64,000 nucleotides of DNA from Bacteroidetes bacterium UBA5697 (lineage in GTDB: Bacteria > Bacteroidota > Bacteroidia > B-17B0 > Aurantibacillaceae): assembly GCA_002420145.1 (NCBI GenBank), contig DIHL01000021.1:22416-86415 (forward strand), written 5' to 3'. The position numbers were made by a program, and so were the translations under genes. Of the stretch, positions 50,459-59,536 are shown piece by piece. How positions within the stretch are numbered: the first letter of the stretch is position 1; every line of letters starts with the position of its first letter. The notes under the pieces are model-generated. The model searched no databases and had not been told where the DNA came from. It saw nothing but the letters and a program-made list of their open reading frames with translations.

Positions 50459-51262
50459 ATGAAAAAATTAATAATCTCTGCTTTTGTTTTAGCAGCCATA
50501 TTCATTGCTTGTCAAAAAAATGCCATCACAGGTCGTCGCTCCATGAGTTTAATTCCTGAATCAGAAATGATAGGCATGAGCTTAACGGAATACGATAAAT
50601 TTTTAGCAGAACATAAACCCTTACCTGCAACCGACAAAAGAACCATTATGGTTAGAGAAGTTGGAACAAAAATTCAAAAGTCTGTAGAAAAATATTACGC
50701 TGATAAAGGTTTAAGCTCATCATTGGATGGATTTAAATGGGATTTTAATGTGGTTGACGAAGCGGTTGTTAATGCTTGGTGCATGCCAGGTGGTAAAGTA
50801 GTAGTATACACTGGCTTATTACCTGTAACACAAGACGAAGCAAGTTTAGCGGTGGTAATGGGGCATGAAATTGCTCATGCCATTGCACGTCATGGTAACG
50901 AACGTATGAGCCAAGGGATGATGGTGCAATTTGGCGGCTTAGTATTATCAACAGCTATGCAACAAAAGCCAGCAGTTACTCAAGGCTTATTTCAGCAAGC
51001 TTATGGTTTAACTACCACTTTAGGTGTTTTAAAATATAGCCGTACTCACGAAACAGAAGCGGATAAAATGGGATTAGTATTTGCTGCCATGGGCGGTTAT
51101 AATCCTGAAGCTGCCGTTAGCTTTTGGGAGAGAATGGCAGCAGCTGGTGGCGGACAAAAACCACCCGAGTTATTAAGTACTCATCCTAGCGATGCCACTC
51201 GTATAGCTGATTTAAAAGCCTTTATGCCAGAAGCCTTGAAATACTATACGCCGGCAAAATAA
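50459..51262 (+). CDS. M48-family metallopeptidase, lipoprotein (LoiP/YcaL-like)
   Basis: A 267-residue lipoprotein (lipobox FIAC, Cys about 18) facing the periplasm. The zinc motif HEIAH (His136-Glu137-His140) is in VVMGHEIAHAIARHGNERM, the third ligand Glu in HETEADKMGL, and the entry motif NAWCMPGGKVVVYTGLL precedes it. The end HPSDATRIADL is typical for the family. It degrades misfolded outer-membrane or periplasmic proteins in relatives. Preceded by a palindromic repeat pair. Confidence 0.92.
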   Translation: MKKLIISAFVLAAIFIACQKNAITGRRSMSLIPESEMIGMSLTEYDKFLAEHKPLPATDKRTIMVREVGTKIQKSVEKYYADKGLSSSLDGFKWDFNVVDEAVVNAWCMPGGKVVVYTGLLPVTQDEASLAVVMGHEIAHAIARHGNERMSQGMMVQFGGLVLSTAMQQKPAVTQGLFQQAYGLTTTLGVLKYSRTHETEADKMGLVFAAMGGYNPEAAVSFWERMAAAGGGQKPPELLSTHPSDATRIADLKAFMPEALKYYTPAK

Positions 51263-51281
51263 AATACTAAAACTTTATTAT

Positions 51282-51316
51282 AAAACTCATCTATCAAATA
51301 GTAGATGAGTTTTTTT
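51282..51316 (+). terminator. Terminator after the M48 gene
   Basis: Stem AACTCATCTA / TAGATGAGTT with an eight-base loop and eight T. Confidence 0.88.
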
Positions 51317-51415
51317 GTGCTTAAAAAATTTATATATTTATAAAAGCATAAAGATGAGTAAAACTAGAGGAATAACTCAAAATGCGTACACTTCCTCTAA
51401 TAAAATTCATCATAT

Positions 51416-51434
51416 AATTACGTTAGCAGTAATT
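51416..51434. repeat. Left recombination-site-like hairpin of a possible gene cassette
   Basis: AATTAC-GTTAGCA-GTAATT. The stretch GTTAGCAGTA (51422-51431) is the exact inverse of TACTGCTAAC at 51951-51960, so the lipoprotein gene is bracketed by 10-bp inverted repeats. Confidence 0.4.
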
Positions 51435-51447
51435 CATCTAAACGACA

Positions 51448-51948
51448 ATGAACTTTAAGTACATAAAAATATATACGATTATAATATTGTTCATGTTGTT
51501 TTTTAGCTGTGCTAGTTCAGACAATGACAAAATCGATAACAAACAAAAAGAAATAGTAAAAACTAAGGTCGACAATTTAACATCGTTTCAAAGAGAATGG
51601 TACGAAATGAAATCAAAATGCAATATTTTAGTTATAAAAAAATTTTATCTCGACCCTAAGACAAATGTACTTAGAACTTTTTCAGGTGAAATCTGGAAAG
51701 ACTCAATAGACAATGCGCAAAAAATCAATCAATTCAGACAACTATTTACTGACTCTATTGACGGCGGTTATTGTTGTTGTCCATTTGGTCACTATTCAAT
51801 TACATTTTATAAAGACACAGTTAAAATGGGGCAATACTATATTGACACGGTAGACATAGACAATAAGGCACTATTTTATGACAACAACTATCAAACTTCG
51901 TTTCGTGTAGACCTAGCAAAATGGAATGAATTTTTGAAAAGAAAATGA
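51448..51948 (+). CDS. Lipoprotein of unknown function
   Basis: A 166-residue lipoprotein with signal and lipobox FFSC (Cys about 21) followed by ASSDNDK. The mature part has paired cysteines in GGYCCCPFG and alternating aromatic/charged beta strands (HYSITFYKDTVKMGQYYIDTVD). No known family. It is bracketed by 10-bp inverted repeats, and its codon use and sequence have no clear tie to the flanking genes. It may have come in as a single-gene cassette. Confidence 0.6.
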   Translation: MNFKYIKIYTIIILFMLFFSCASSDNDKIDNKQKEIVKTKVDNLTSFQREWYEMKSKCNILVIKKFYLDPKTNVLRTFSGEIWKDSIDNAQKINQFRQLFTDSIDGGYCCCPFGHYSITFYKDTVKMGQYYIDTVDIDNKALFYDNNYQTSFRVDLAKWNEFLKRK

Positions 51949-51978
51949 ACTACTGCTAACACAATCTTAAAACAAATC

Positions 51979-52902
51979 CTATCTCAACATTGCTCCTCGT
52001 TTTGCTAAGTATGTTTGAAGAACTAAGTCAAAGCCTTGGTTAATGTCGGCCTCTACAAAATCAATTTTATATTGTCCACATTTGAGTTTAATGGCCTCCG
52101 TGTATTCATGTATTTTTTTTAAATACATCTCTTTTACTTCGTTAGGATTTAATTTTATTTCTTGCTTAGTTTCAATATCAATAAAATGATGTGGACGATT
52201 TTCAAATTCAAAATCTAATTCCTGTTTTTTATCGGCTACATGAAATAATACCACATCATGCTTTTTATATTTTAAATGTTGCAGAGCCGAAAAAATAGAT
52301 TCTAAGTTCGATTGATCTTCGAACATATCACTAAAAATAACAACCAAAGATCGTTTATGAATAATTTCAGCTACTTGGTCTAAAGCCTTAGCCGACTCAG
52401 TAGTTGAAGCTTCTTCATAAACAGTTTTATTTAAAAGCTCTTCTAACTCATGGTACATTAATTTTTGTTGAGTAGGATTACTTTTAGCAGGATAATGTTT
52501 ATGAATTTCTTTATCAAAAAAAGTAATACCAATGGCATCACGTTGATTTTTTAATAATTGTATTAAGGCCGCTGCAGCATAAACCGAAAATGATAATTTA
52601 TTCATCGCTCCTTCCTTTTTATCCAAAGGAAACAACATGGAGTTAGATGTGTCAATAATAATTTGGCAACGTAAATTGGTTTCTTCTTCGTAACGTTTAA
52701 TAAAGAGCTTATCGGTTTTACCAAATAATTTCCAATCGATATGTTTAGTGCTTTCTCCTTTATTATAAATACGATGTTCGGCAAACTCCACCGAAAATCC
52801 ATGAAATGGACTTTTATGTAACCCTGTAATAAAACCCTCTACCACTTGTTTAGCAAGTAGCTCAAGTTTTGAGAAAGGCTCTATGAGTTCGCGGTTAATC
52901 AT
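51979..52902 (-). CDS. DUF58 family protein with a von Willebrand A-like domain
   Basis: A 307-residue cytoplasmic protein. KGFHKSPFHGFSVEFAEHR is close to the DUF58 entry, and YNKGESTKHIDWKLFGKTDKLFIKRYEEET is the DUF58 hallmark. It is followed by the vWA-type DTSNSM metal site and VVIFSDMFEDQ. DUF58 genes are usually next to a MoxR AAA ATPase and Bat-type genes; none is seen downstream here, though the window ends the local context. The process served in this genome is unknown. Confidence 0.88.
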   Translation of the reverse strand: MINRELIEPFSKLELLAKQVVEGFITGLHKSPFHGFSVEFAEHRIYNKGESTKHIDWKLFGKTDKLFIKRYEEETNLRCQIIIDTSNSMLFPLDKKEGAMNKLSFSVYAAAALIQLLKNQRDAIGITFFDKEIHKHYPAKSNPTQQKLMYHELEELLNKTVYEEASTTESAKALDQVAEIIHKRSLVVIFSDMFEDQSNLESIFSALQHLKYKKHDVVLFHVADKKQELDFEFENRPHHFIDIETKQEIKLNPNEVKEMYLKKIHEYTEAIKLKCGQYKIDFVEADINQGFDLVLQTYLAKRGAMLR

Positions 52903-52965
52903 TGATATAAAAGTACGATTTAATTAGGGTTTATAAAATTCTATAAACTTAAAATTCACTAATTA

Positions 52966-53112
52966 TTTTAACCACATAGATTCATAGTTTTTAAAAGAAA
53001 TAGAGTTAATGAAATTAAGAGAACATAGTCGGGAAGCGATGCTTCCCTTATGTGTAGCTTAAACCATACTCTTACTTCAGCACTTTCATCTATGTTTCTA
53101 TGTGGTTGAAAA
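52966..53112. repeat. MITE-like element of about 147 bp
   Basis: The ends TTTTAACCACATAGATTCAT (52966-) and its imperfect inverse CTATGTTTCTATGTGGTTGA (53090-) frame a non-coding interior that has its own hairpin GGGAAGC-GAT-GCTTCCC (53031-53047). No transposase is coded. A non-autonomous element or a dispersed intergenic repeat. Confidence 0.6.
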
Positions 53113-53155
53113 CTACCCCAACTTCCTCTCAGAGAGCTAAAATAATGCAACAAAA

Positions 53156-53185
53156 AAACCCCCCGCATTGCGGAGGGCTTCTTTG
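53156..53185 (-). terminator. Terminator of the HU gene
   Basis: Imperfect stem CCCTCCGC / GCGGGGGG (minus strand) followed by a T-run. Confidence 0.75.
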
Positions 53186-53203
53186 ATTAATTAGTTTTGC
53201 TAA

Positions 53204-53485
53204 TTATTTTCCTTTGTTAACGTTAGTTGCTAACTCAGTACCAGCTTTAAATTTAACTACTTTTTTAGCAGCAATTTTAATTTCTTTACCAGTTTGAGGG
53301 TTACGACCAATACGTGCAGCACGTTTAGCAACTGAGAAAGAACCGAATCCTACTAAAGAAATTCTGTCTCCTTTTTTTAATGCTTTTGCAACTGCTTCGA
53401 TAGTTGAATCTAATGCACGACCTGCATCAGCTTTAGTTAATTTTGATCCGTTTGCGATTGCTTCGATTAATTCTGCTTTGTTCAT
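53204..53485 (-). CDS. hup: HU-family DNA-binding protein
   Basis: A 93-residue histone-like protein that bends and compacts DNA. It shows MNKAELIEAIANGSKLTKADAGRALDS, LVGFGSFSVAKRAARIGRNPQTGKEI with the arm motif GRNPQTG, and KAGTELA at the end. It has a consensus promoter (53532-53561) and its own terminator. Whether it is the main HU or one of several copies cannot be told. Confidence 0.95.
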   Translation of the reverse strand: MNKAELIEAIANGSKLTKADAGRALDSTIEAVAKALKKGDRISLVGFGSFSVAKRAARIGRNPQTGKEIKIAAKKVVKFKAGTELATNVNKGK

Positions 53486-53531
53486 TTTGTTTTGTTTTTA
53501 AGGGTTAAACTTTTTTAAATTAATTACAATA

Positions 53532-53561
53532 CAAATGTATACGCTAATCGCTATTTGTCAA
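53532..53561 (-). promoter_or_regulatory. Promoter of the HU gene
   Basis: On the minus strand, TTG (53559-53561) and TACATTTG (53532-53539) with a 19-base spacer. Confidence 0.7.
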
Positions 53562-53887
53562 GTGTTTTATAAAAAAAAGTGCTGGTTTTGTTAATAAAAC
53601 GGCACTTTGTTAATAAATATGCCCTGTATCTCTATTATAATGGGACTTTCGCCTCCAACAAATCTCTAAAATGTCTAATAATAACCCTTTTCAACCCTCA
53701 ATAAGTGTGATTTACTATTAATAAAGCGTTTACTATATATAAGTATACCTTATATAATATGTACATATATATACGTAAAGAAATTCTTGTTATTATTTTT
53801 CATTCACTTCTCTACTCCCTGTCTGCCGACAAGGCAGGCGCTCGAAGTGACATGCCTTGAAATGCAGTAATAACAAACAATTACAGA
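53562..53887. other. Non-coding gap upstream of HU, with a decayed repeat
   Basis: Very AT-rich with runs of TATATA (53735-53775). At 53818-53855 a composite of two palindrome families is seen: GTCTGCC...GGCAGG joined to GCTCGAAGTGACATG. No gene recognised. Confidence 0.5.
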
Positions 53888-54829
53888 CTAGATGAATTTA
53901 AAACCATCATCTAGTTTAAAGCCACGTAAAAATTCTTCAACGAGCATTCTTTTTTTACCAGCCATTTGCAATTCTTTAATATGTATAAAGCCATTGCTAC
54001 AAGCCACTTTCAAAAAGGTTTTACCGTCACTCTTCACCTCACCTGCATTATGCGTACGTTGCGTTTCTTCAATCTCTGATGTAAATATTTTCACACCCAA
54101 TGTTTGATTGTTCTTATCCACAAACTCTGTAAAGGCAGCTGGATAAGGCGATAAGCCTCGTATTAAATTATATATTTTTTCGGCAGGATTGTTCCAATTA
54201 ATTTTGCAAGTCTCTTTAAATAATTTTGGTGCATGAATACTTTGCGAATCGTCTTGTGGTTTTAATTCATAATTACCACTCTCTATTGCTTTCACTGTTT
54301 TTAAAATAACCTCTGCTCCTACTTTCATTAAAGTATCATGCAATTCGCCCGCAGTCGTCGTTTTAGTAATCGGTGCTTTTTCTTGAAACAACATATTACC
54401 TGTATCAATCTCATGCTTTAATTTAAAGCTTGTCACCCCACTTTCTGTTTCTCCATTAATCACTGCCCAATTAATAGGCGCAGCACCTCTGTATTTAGGT
54501 AATAAAGAACCATGCAAATTATAAGTGCCTAGTGGCGGCATATTCCAAACCACTTCGGGTAACATTCTAAAAGCAACCACAATTTGTAAATCAGCTTTTA
54601 ATTCTTTGAGTTCATTAATAAATGCTTCGTCCTTTAGTTTTTCGGGTTGCAAAACTTTTAGACCTTTTTCTAAAGCATATTTTTTTACAGCCGATTGCTG
54701 TAGCTGTTGTCCACGCCCAGCTGGTTTATCGGGCACAGTCACCACAGCAACCACATCATAATTGTTTTGTACTAATATATCTAAACTTGCAACTGCAAAT
54801 TCAGGAGTTCCCATAAATATAATTCGCAT
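53888..54829 (-). CDS. fmt: Methionyl-tRNA formyltransferase
   Basis: A 313-residue enzyme that formylates initiator Met-tRNA. Motifs: MRIIFMGTPEFAVASLDIL, HGSLLPKYRGAAPINWAVI with the SLLPKYRG signature, GVTSFKLKHEIDTGNML, and a C-terminal OB-like domain (about 205-313). The ATG at 54829 is used; the GTG six bases upstream adds only two residues. Confidence 0.94.
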   Translation of the reverse strand: MRIIFMGTPEFAVASLDILVQNNYDVVAVVTVPDKPAGRGQQLQQSAVKKYALEKGLKVLQPEKLKDEAFINELKELKADLQIVVAFRMLPEVVWNMPPLGTYNLHGSLLPKYRGAAPINWAVINGETESGVTSFKLKHEIDTGNMLFQEKAPITKTTTAGELHDTLMKVGAEVILKTVKAIESGNYELKPQDDSQSIHAPKLFKETCKINWNNPAEKIYNLIRGLSPYPAAFTEFVDKNNQTLGVKIFTSEIEETQRTHNAGEVKSDGKTFLKVACSNGFIHIKELQMAGKKRMLVEEFLRGFKLDDGFKFI

Positions 54830-54883
54830 CGGCACTAATAATTTTTTGGTAAAGTTAAAATACTAAATTTGTTATATTATATA

Positions 54884-56353
54884 ATGAACAAAAATATATC
54901 AAAATATCTTTTAATTCTTTTAGGGCCACTTGCAGCCTGTTTAATTTGGTTATTTACTGATTTAGACCCAGCTAATCCAAAAGTGACTCTGATGGCAGGA
55001 ATGGCCGTTTGGATGAGTTTATGGTGGTTTACTGAAGCCGTTCATTTAGCAGTGACTGCATTAATTCCTTTTTTGTTTATGCCGCTATTAGGTATAGCAG
55101 ACACCAAATCAGTAGCGCAGCAATATACAGATAGTATTATCTTTTTATTTATAGGAGGTTTTATGTTGGCCTTTGCTATTGAGAAATGGCACTTACATAA
55201 ACGCATTGCTATTAAAATATTGTCTATTGTTGGAACCAAGCCACATCATATCTTATTAGGCGTGATGCTATCATCTTATTTAATTAGTAATTGGATTTCG
55301 AACACTGCTACTACCATGATGTTATTTGGCGCGGTAATGGCCTTAATTAGCGAAACAGATGAGTTTATACATGGAGAAAAAAGCAAAGGACGCTTTGCAG
55401 CAGCCATCTTATTAGGCTTGGCATTTTCGGCAACTATTGGTGGTATGGCAACTCCTGTAGGAACTCCTCCAAACATGTATTTTTTTAAAGCCTATAAAGA
55501 AGCCTTTCCTGATTTAAATGATTTAAACTTTTTGAAATGGGCCTCTATTGGATTTCCTTTATCAGCTTTATTTTTAATAGCCACTTTTTTTGTATTGCGC
55601 TTTTATTACTTACGTAAAAAAGTAACCATTACCAATTTAGGAAAACACCATTTCAAAAATAATTACACCACCTTAGGTAAATTCTCTTACGAAGAAAAAT
55701 GGATAGCTGGTATTTTTGTAAGTTGTATGTTATTATGGTTTACACGATCTGATATTGCTTTTGAAACTTTTACCTATAAAGGCTGGAATCATTTATTCAC
55801 TAATCCAAAATTAGTAGATGATGCATCAGTGGCTATTTTGGCAGCCCTACTTCTATTCTTAATACCAAGTAAACAAAACAAAGGCGAAGCTTTATTAGAA
55901 TGGGAAGACGCTAAAAAAATACGTTACGATATTATTTTAATGTTTGGTAGTGGTTTCGCTTTAGCCTACGGCTTTGATGTTTCGGGATTAAGCGATTGGT
56001 TAGCGCAATGTTTAACTGCCCTAAAAGGTGTACATATCATTTTTATTATCTTAGGTATTTGTGTCATTGTGACTATCATTAGCGAATTTGCTTCTAATAT
56101 TGCGAGTATTCAGTTAGCTATTCCAGTAATGATTGCTTTGCAAAAAGATTTAGACTTACCACCTTTATTATTAATGATTCCAGCAACTTTTGCCGCTTCC
56201 TTAGGATTTATGTTACCAGTAGCTACTGCTGCTAATACGATTGTGTTTGGAACCAAACGCATTGATATAAAAGATATGTTTAAGGTTGGTTTGGTGTTAG
56301 ATGCGATTGGTATCTTATTAATTACCATCTTTTGTTATTTGTTTTTAGGATAA
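54884..56353 (+). CDS. DASS/SLC13-family sodium:dicarboxylate symporter
   Basis: A 489-residue inner-membrane transporter with about 11 membrane helices. Family features: VTALIPFLFMPLLGI near the start, ISNWISNTATTMML (the SNT motif of the first Na+/substrate site), ATIGGMATPVGTPPNMYF, and a second SNT-like region EFASNIASIQLAIPVM. Probable substrates are succinate, malate or fumarate, with Na+. ATG at 54884 is preferred over the TTG at 54869. It is divergent from fmt. Confidence 0.9.
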   Translation: MNKNISKYLLILLGPLAACLIWLFTDLDPANPKVTLMAGMAVWMSLWWFTEAVHLAVTALIPFLFMPLLGIADTKSVAQQYTDSIIFLFIGGFMLAFAIEKWHLHKRIAIKILSIVGTKPHHILLGVMLSSYLISNWISNTATTMMLFGAVMALISETDEFIHGEKSKGRFAAAILLGLAFSATIGGMATPVGTPPNMYFFKAYKEAFPDLNDLNFLKWASIGFPLSALFLIATFFVLRFYYLRKKVTITNLGKHHFKNNYTTLGKFSYEEKWIAGIFVSCMLLWFTRSDIAFETFTYKGWNHLFTNPKLVDDASVAILAALLLFLIPSKQNKGEALLEWEDAKKIRYDIILMFGSGFALAYGFDVSGLSDWLAQCLTALKGVHIIFIILGICVIVTIISEFASNIASIQLAIPVMIALQKDLDLPPLLLMIPATFAASLGFMLPVATAANTIVFGTKRIDIKDMFKVGLVLDAIGILLITIFCYLFLG

Positions 56354-56360
56354 ATATTTT

Positions 56361-56475
56361 TGGGCGTGTCCCTGCAAAAGAGACCGCAGGGCCTGACTTT
56401 TCATTGCAATCTTTTTTTCGTACCTCAAAAAAGGATTTTCATTACAATCCCTCACGCAATAAGGATTTTAAACTA
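56361..56475. repeat. Dispersed intergenic repeat before the sigma gene
   Basis: GGGCGTGTCCCTGC...GCAGGGCCTGAC forms a hairpin (56361-56397). It is followed by two or three related copies of a TTTTCATTGCAATC / TTTTCATTACAATCC phrase. This matches the look of dispersed repeats in many Bacteroidota genomes. No gene. Confidence 0.6.
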
Positions 56476-56526
56476 CGTTGTTATTTCTGTTACCAAATTG
56501 TGTTATAGTATATAAGCAGGTTATTT

Positions 56527-57105
56527 ATGAGTTTCGAAAAGGAAACATACAGTTTATTGTCAAACACCACCAACCAAGTGGTAAAATCACTTTATGAGTT
56601 GTATGCTAAAAAGCTATTAGCATACACTTGTAAAAATTACACCATTGATAAAGATGATGCATGGGCAATAGTATATAAAACCATATACAAAATTGCTGAT
56701 GTGCAATCTAATTACACCTTTGAAAACGAACAAAAAAAATCGGCTTTTATTTTTAAAACGCATATTAATTTTTTACGAAATTATTTTAGAGATAATAAGT
56801 CGTTTGAAAAAAACAACCAAGAAGTAGAATTACATGAAAACTTTACCGATAAAGAAACAGAAACAAATCCAACTCAAAACCTGCCTTTAACTATTTTACA
56901 ACAAGAACTAGAAAAATTGGAAGACTGGCAACGCATATTATTGTTGATGCGCGGACAGGATATGCCTTATAGTAAAATTTCGGAATTCGTTAAAAAACCA
57001 GAGAATCAATTAAAAGTATATTATGCCCGATTAAAAAAACAATTAACGGATAACGTCAATGCCGAATTAGAAAAAATTAAAACAACACAACATGTCAACC
57101 AATAA
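56527..57105 (+). CDS. Sigma-70 family (ECF-like) RNA polymerase sigma factor
   Basis: A 192-residue protein with a divergent region 2 (LYELYAKKLLAYTCKNYTIDKDDAWAIVYKTIYKIADV...FIFKTHINFLRNYFRDN) and region 4 (LEKLEDWQRILLLMRGQDMPYSKISEFVKKPENQLKVYYARLKKQL). It overlaps the following membrane protein gene by 14 bases, the standard arrangement of an ECF sigma factor with its anti-sigma partner. Confidence 0.85.
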   Translation: MSFEKETYSLLSNTTNQVVKSLYELYAKKLLAYTCKNYTIDKDDAWAIVYKTIYKIADVQSNYTFENEQKKSAFIFKTHINFLRNYFRDNKSFEKNNQEVELHENFTDKETETNPTQNLPLTILQQELEKLEDWQRILLLMRGQDMPYSKISEFVKKPENQLKVYYARLKKQLTDNVNAELEKIKTTQHVNQ

Positions 57106-59458
57106 TAAACATAAGGTTTCTGAAAAAGAGCTCGATAACCTGCTAAGTCAAGCCTTTTTAAATTTAGATTTTAATAATCCTAAAAACCAAGAACTTATGG
57201 AAACTATATCAAATCAAGTGTTGCCTACATCGCCTGTAAGCGCAGGATTCATCAACAAAACATTCTTTATCAAATTGATAAGTATGATTGTCATCCTTGG
57301 AACTTCAGTATTTATTTACTTTCATTATTTTTCAAATACTAAACAAGCAATCATAAAAAATACAAGTACAACAATTACAACTTCTTCGAACTCAGAACAA
57401 ATAATAGAAACTCCAAAGCAAGAATCAGTAGTTAATACAAGTAATACTAATATTGAAACAACAAAAGAAAATCAAGTTACTGTTTCTGAACCTAAACAAC
57501 AGCAAGACCATTTATTAAACGAATCACCGAAACATCAAATTCCAACAACAAGTTATATTGATGAAAATAAAAAGTTGAAAAACGAGGATACGAATTATGT
57601 ATTTCCTAAACTCACTGAGAAGGAAATAAAAGAAACAAAAAAACAAAAAGAAAAAATGACCAATTGGTTATTAAAACAAACCAAAGACAAATATGCTTTA
57701 GTTATACCAAAAGCATCTCATTCTATTATGAGTAATATTGAAGATACCCTTGCTCAATTTTTTATGCAAAATTCAGAGGTGAGTAATTTAGAATATAGAA
57801 CCTTTTTATTTGACTTATTAATAAATGGAGAAAAGGAAACCTTCTTAAAAGCAAAACCCCATCAATATTTATGGCTTAATACTGGTGGACATGCAAAGGG
57901 AAAAGAAATGAAAGACAACTATTTTTCGGATAAACGATACAATGATTATCCTGTGGTCAATATTACTCCCGAAGGTGCTGAATTATATTGCAAATGGCTA
58001 AGCAAGATGACACTTTCTAAATACACTAGTGTTATTGCTCGATTACCATATGAAAGCGAATGGATTAAAGCTGCCAAAGCAAAAAACTTAAATACACTTT
58101 ATCCATGGCCTGGAGATTCTATTCAAAATAGATATGGTTGTCATTTAGCTAATTTTTGTATCAAAAAACAAAGCGAAAAATTAAGACCAAATATGAAGTG
58201 TGTGCCTAAAAACAAAGATGCTTATAGTTCTGCTGAATTCATGTTAGGAGATTCGATGATGACTTGTAAAATATATTCCTACAATCCAAACGATTATGGC
58301 TTATACTGTATGACAGGTAATGTTGCCGAAATGGTTTATACAAATAAAAATAAATCCATCATTACTAAAGGTGGTAGTTGGAATAGTGATTTTGAACAAT
58401 GCAAATTATATAACCACGAAGAACTTGATGGAATAGTAAAAGCTAATTCTATGACTGGATTTAGGCCTATTTTTAGAATTCAAAATTCAGCAATTCTCGG
58501 TTTTGCTGCCAGAGAAGACTCTCAAACGGGTTTACCAACTTTAACTACAGATGAAATAGCTGCCAATGCGAAACAAAAAAAGAAAATGATTGATGCACTT
58601 ATTAAATTAAATAAAGAAAAATATGCATTCATTCCGATGAGCACTTGTTCGTATAAAAATGAAATGGTTTCAGTAGAGGCTTTTTATATGGAAACTACAG
58701 AGGTTACTAATTTAGAGTATAAAACATTTATTATGGATTTATTAATCAATGGAAGAATCTCGGAATTTTTAATGGTAAAACCAGATCAAGAAATGTGGAA
58801 AAAGAAATTTCCATATAGCTTCAATGATCCAATGGTTGACTTATATTTTGCTCACCCTGCATACGATGAATATCCAGTAGTTAATATTTCTCGTAAAGGG
58901 GCACAACTATATTGTGAGTGGCTAACGATTGAAACTAACAAGGTTTTAAAAGAGAATAACAAACCTTTAATTAACGATTTAAGAATTCCAGCAGATTATG
59001 AATGGGCTTGTGCCGCCAGCAATAAGAAGAATTATTCGAAATATGCTAATGGAAATGAATTTTTAAGAGATAGTAAAGGTAAATATGAAGTAAATTATAT
59101 GTGTTATTCAAAAGAACAATGTAAATATGATAGCGTTATGAAACTGTATCTTCCTAAAAACAAAGAAGAACTTAAAGAGACAAAAACAAATGTACCTAAA
59201 TATATAGACGATGGGGGATTTCATACAGTGTACACACAATCCTATAAACCTAATAACTATGGCTTGTATTGCATGGCTGGCAATGTATCTGAAATGATTA
59301 TAAACTTTAAAACAAAACAACCTGAAACAAAAGGCGGTAGTTGGTTTAGCTGTGATTATTATTTAGAAATCAATGCTGATGATGAATATCCTGGGGAAGA
59401 AAGCCCATCACCTTTAATCGGTTTTAGGCCTGTATTTACTGCGCCAAAAACGAAGTAA
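57092..59458 (+). CDS. Membrane protein: anti-sigma-like N-terminus fused to two SUMF1/FGE-like domains
   Basis: 788 residues. The cytoplasmic start (1-53, SEKELDNLLSQAFLNLDFNNP) is short and helical like an anti-sigma region. One membrane span follows (about 56-78, FFIKLISMIVILGTSVFIYF), then a Thr/Ser/Gln-rich periplasmic linker (80-170). Two formylglycine-generating-enzyme-like domains follow at about 200-470 and 500-788, each with EVSNLEY/EVTNLEY, YPVVNI, GAELYC.WL and TKGGSWN/TKGGSWF and ending GFRPIF/GFRPVF. The FGE active-site cysteine pair is not apparent, which recalls the structural SUMF1 proteins GldJ/GldK. Confidence 0.82.
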   Translation: MSTNNKHKVSEKELDNLLSQAFLNLDFNNPKNQELMETISNQVLPTSPVSAGFINKTFFIKLISMIVILGTSVFIYFHYFSNTKQAIIKNTSTTITTSSNSEQIIETPKQESVVNTSNTNIETTKENQVTVSEPKQQQDHLLNESPKHQIPTTSYIDENKKLKNEDTNYVFPKLTEKEIKETKKQKEKMTNWLLKQTKDKYALVIPKASHSIMSNIEDTLAQFFMQNSEVSNLEYRTFLFDLLINGEKETFLKAKPHQYLWLNTGGHAKGKEMKDNYFSDKRYNDYPVVNITPEGAELYCKWLSKMTLSKYTSVIARLPYESEWIKAAKAKNLNTLYPWPGDSIQNRYGCHLANFCIKKQSEKLRPNMKCVPKNKDAYSSAEFMLGDSMMTCKIYSYNPNDYGLYCMTGNVAEMVYTNKNKSIITKGGSWNSDFEQCKLYNHEELDGIVKANSMTGFRPIFRIQNSAILGFAAREDSQTGLPTLTTDEIAANAKQKKKMIDALIKLNKEKYAFIPMSTCSYKNEMVSVEAFYMETTEVTNLEYKTFIMDLLINGRISEFLMVKPDQEMWKKKFPYSFNDPMVDLYFAHPAYDEYPVVNISRKGAQLYCEWLTIETNKVLKENNKPLINDLRIPADYEWACAASNKKNYSKYANGNEFLRDSKGKYEVNYMCYSKEQCKYDSVMKLYLPKNKEELKETKTNVPKYIDDGGFHTVYTQSYKPNNYGLYCMAGNVSEMIINFKTKQPETKGGSWFSCDYYLEINADDEYPGEESPSPLIGFRPVFTAPKTK

Positions 59459-59504
59459 TTATACGCCATCGTGCATCATTATTTGCATTCCAATAAAATA
59501 GCAT

Positions 59505-59531
59505 GAGATTGCTTCGTACCTCGCAATGACG
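59505..59531. repeat. Dispersed repeat, GAGATTGC...GCAATGAC type
   Basis: GAGATTGCTTCGTACCTCGC and AATGACG, an imperfect palindrome (GATTGC / GCAAT, TTCGTACC / GGTACGAA-like). It lies between two convergent genes. Confidence 0.6.
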
Positions 59532-59536
59532 ATGAC

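Noticed and set aside
51354..51458. A 34-residue frame (MSKTRGITQNAYTS...) before the 51448 lipoprotein gene
   Set aside because: It overlaps the next start and includes the cassette-like hairpin; composition looks non-coding. Kept only as part of the repeat region.
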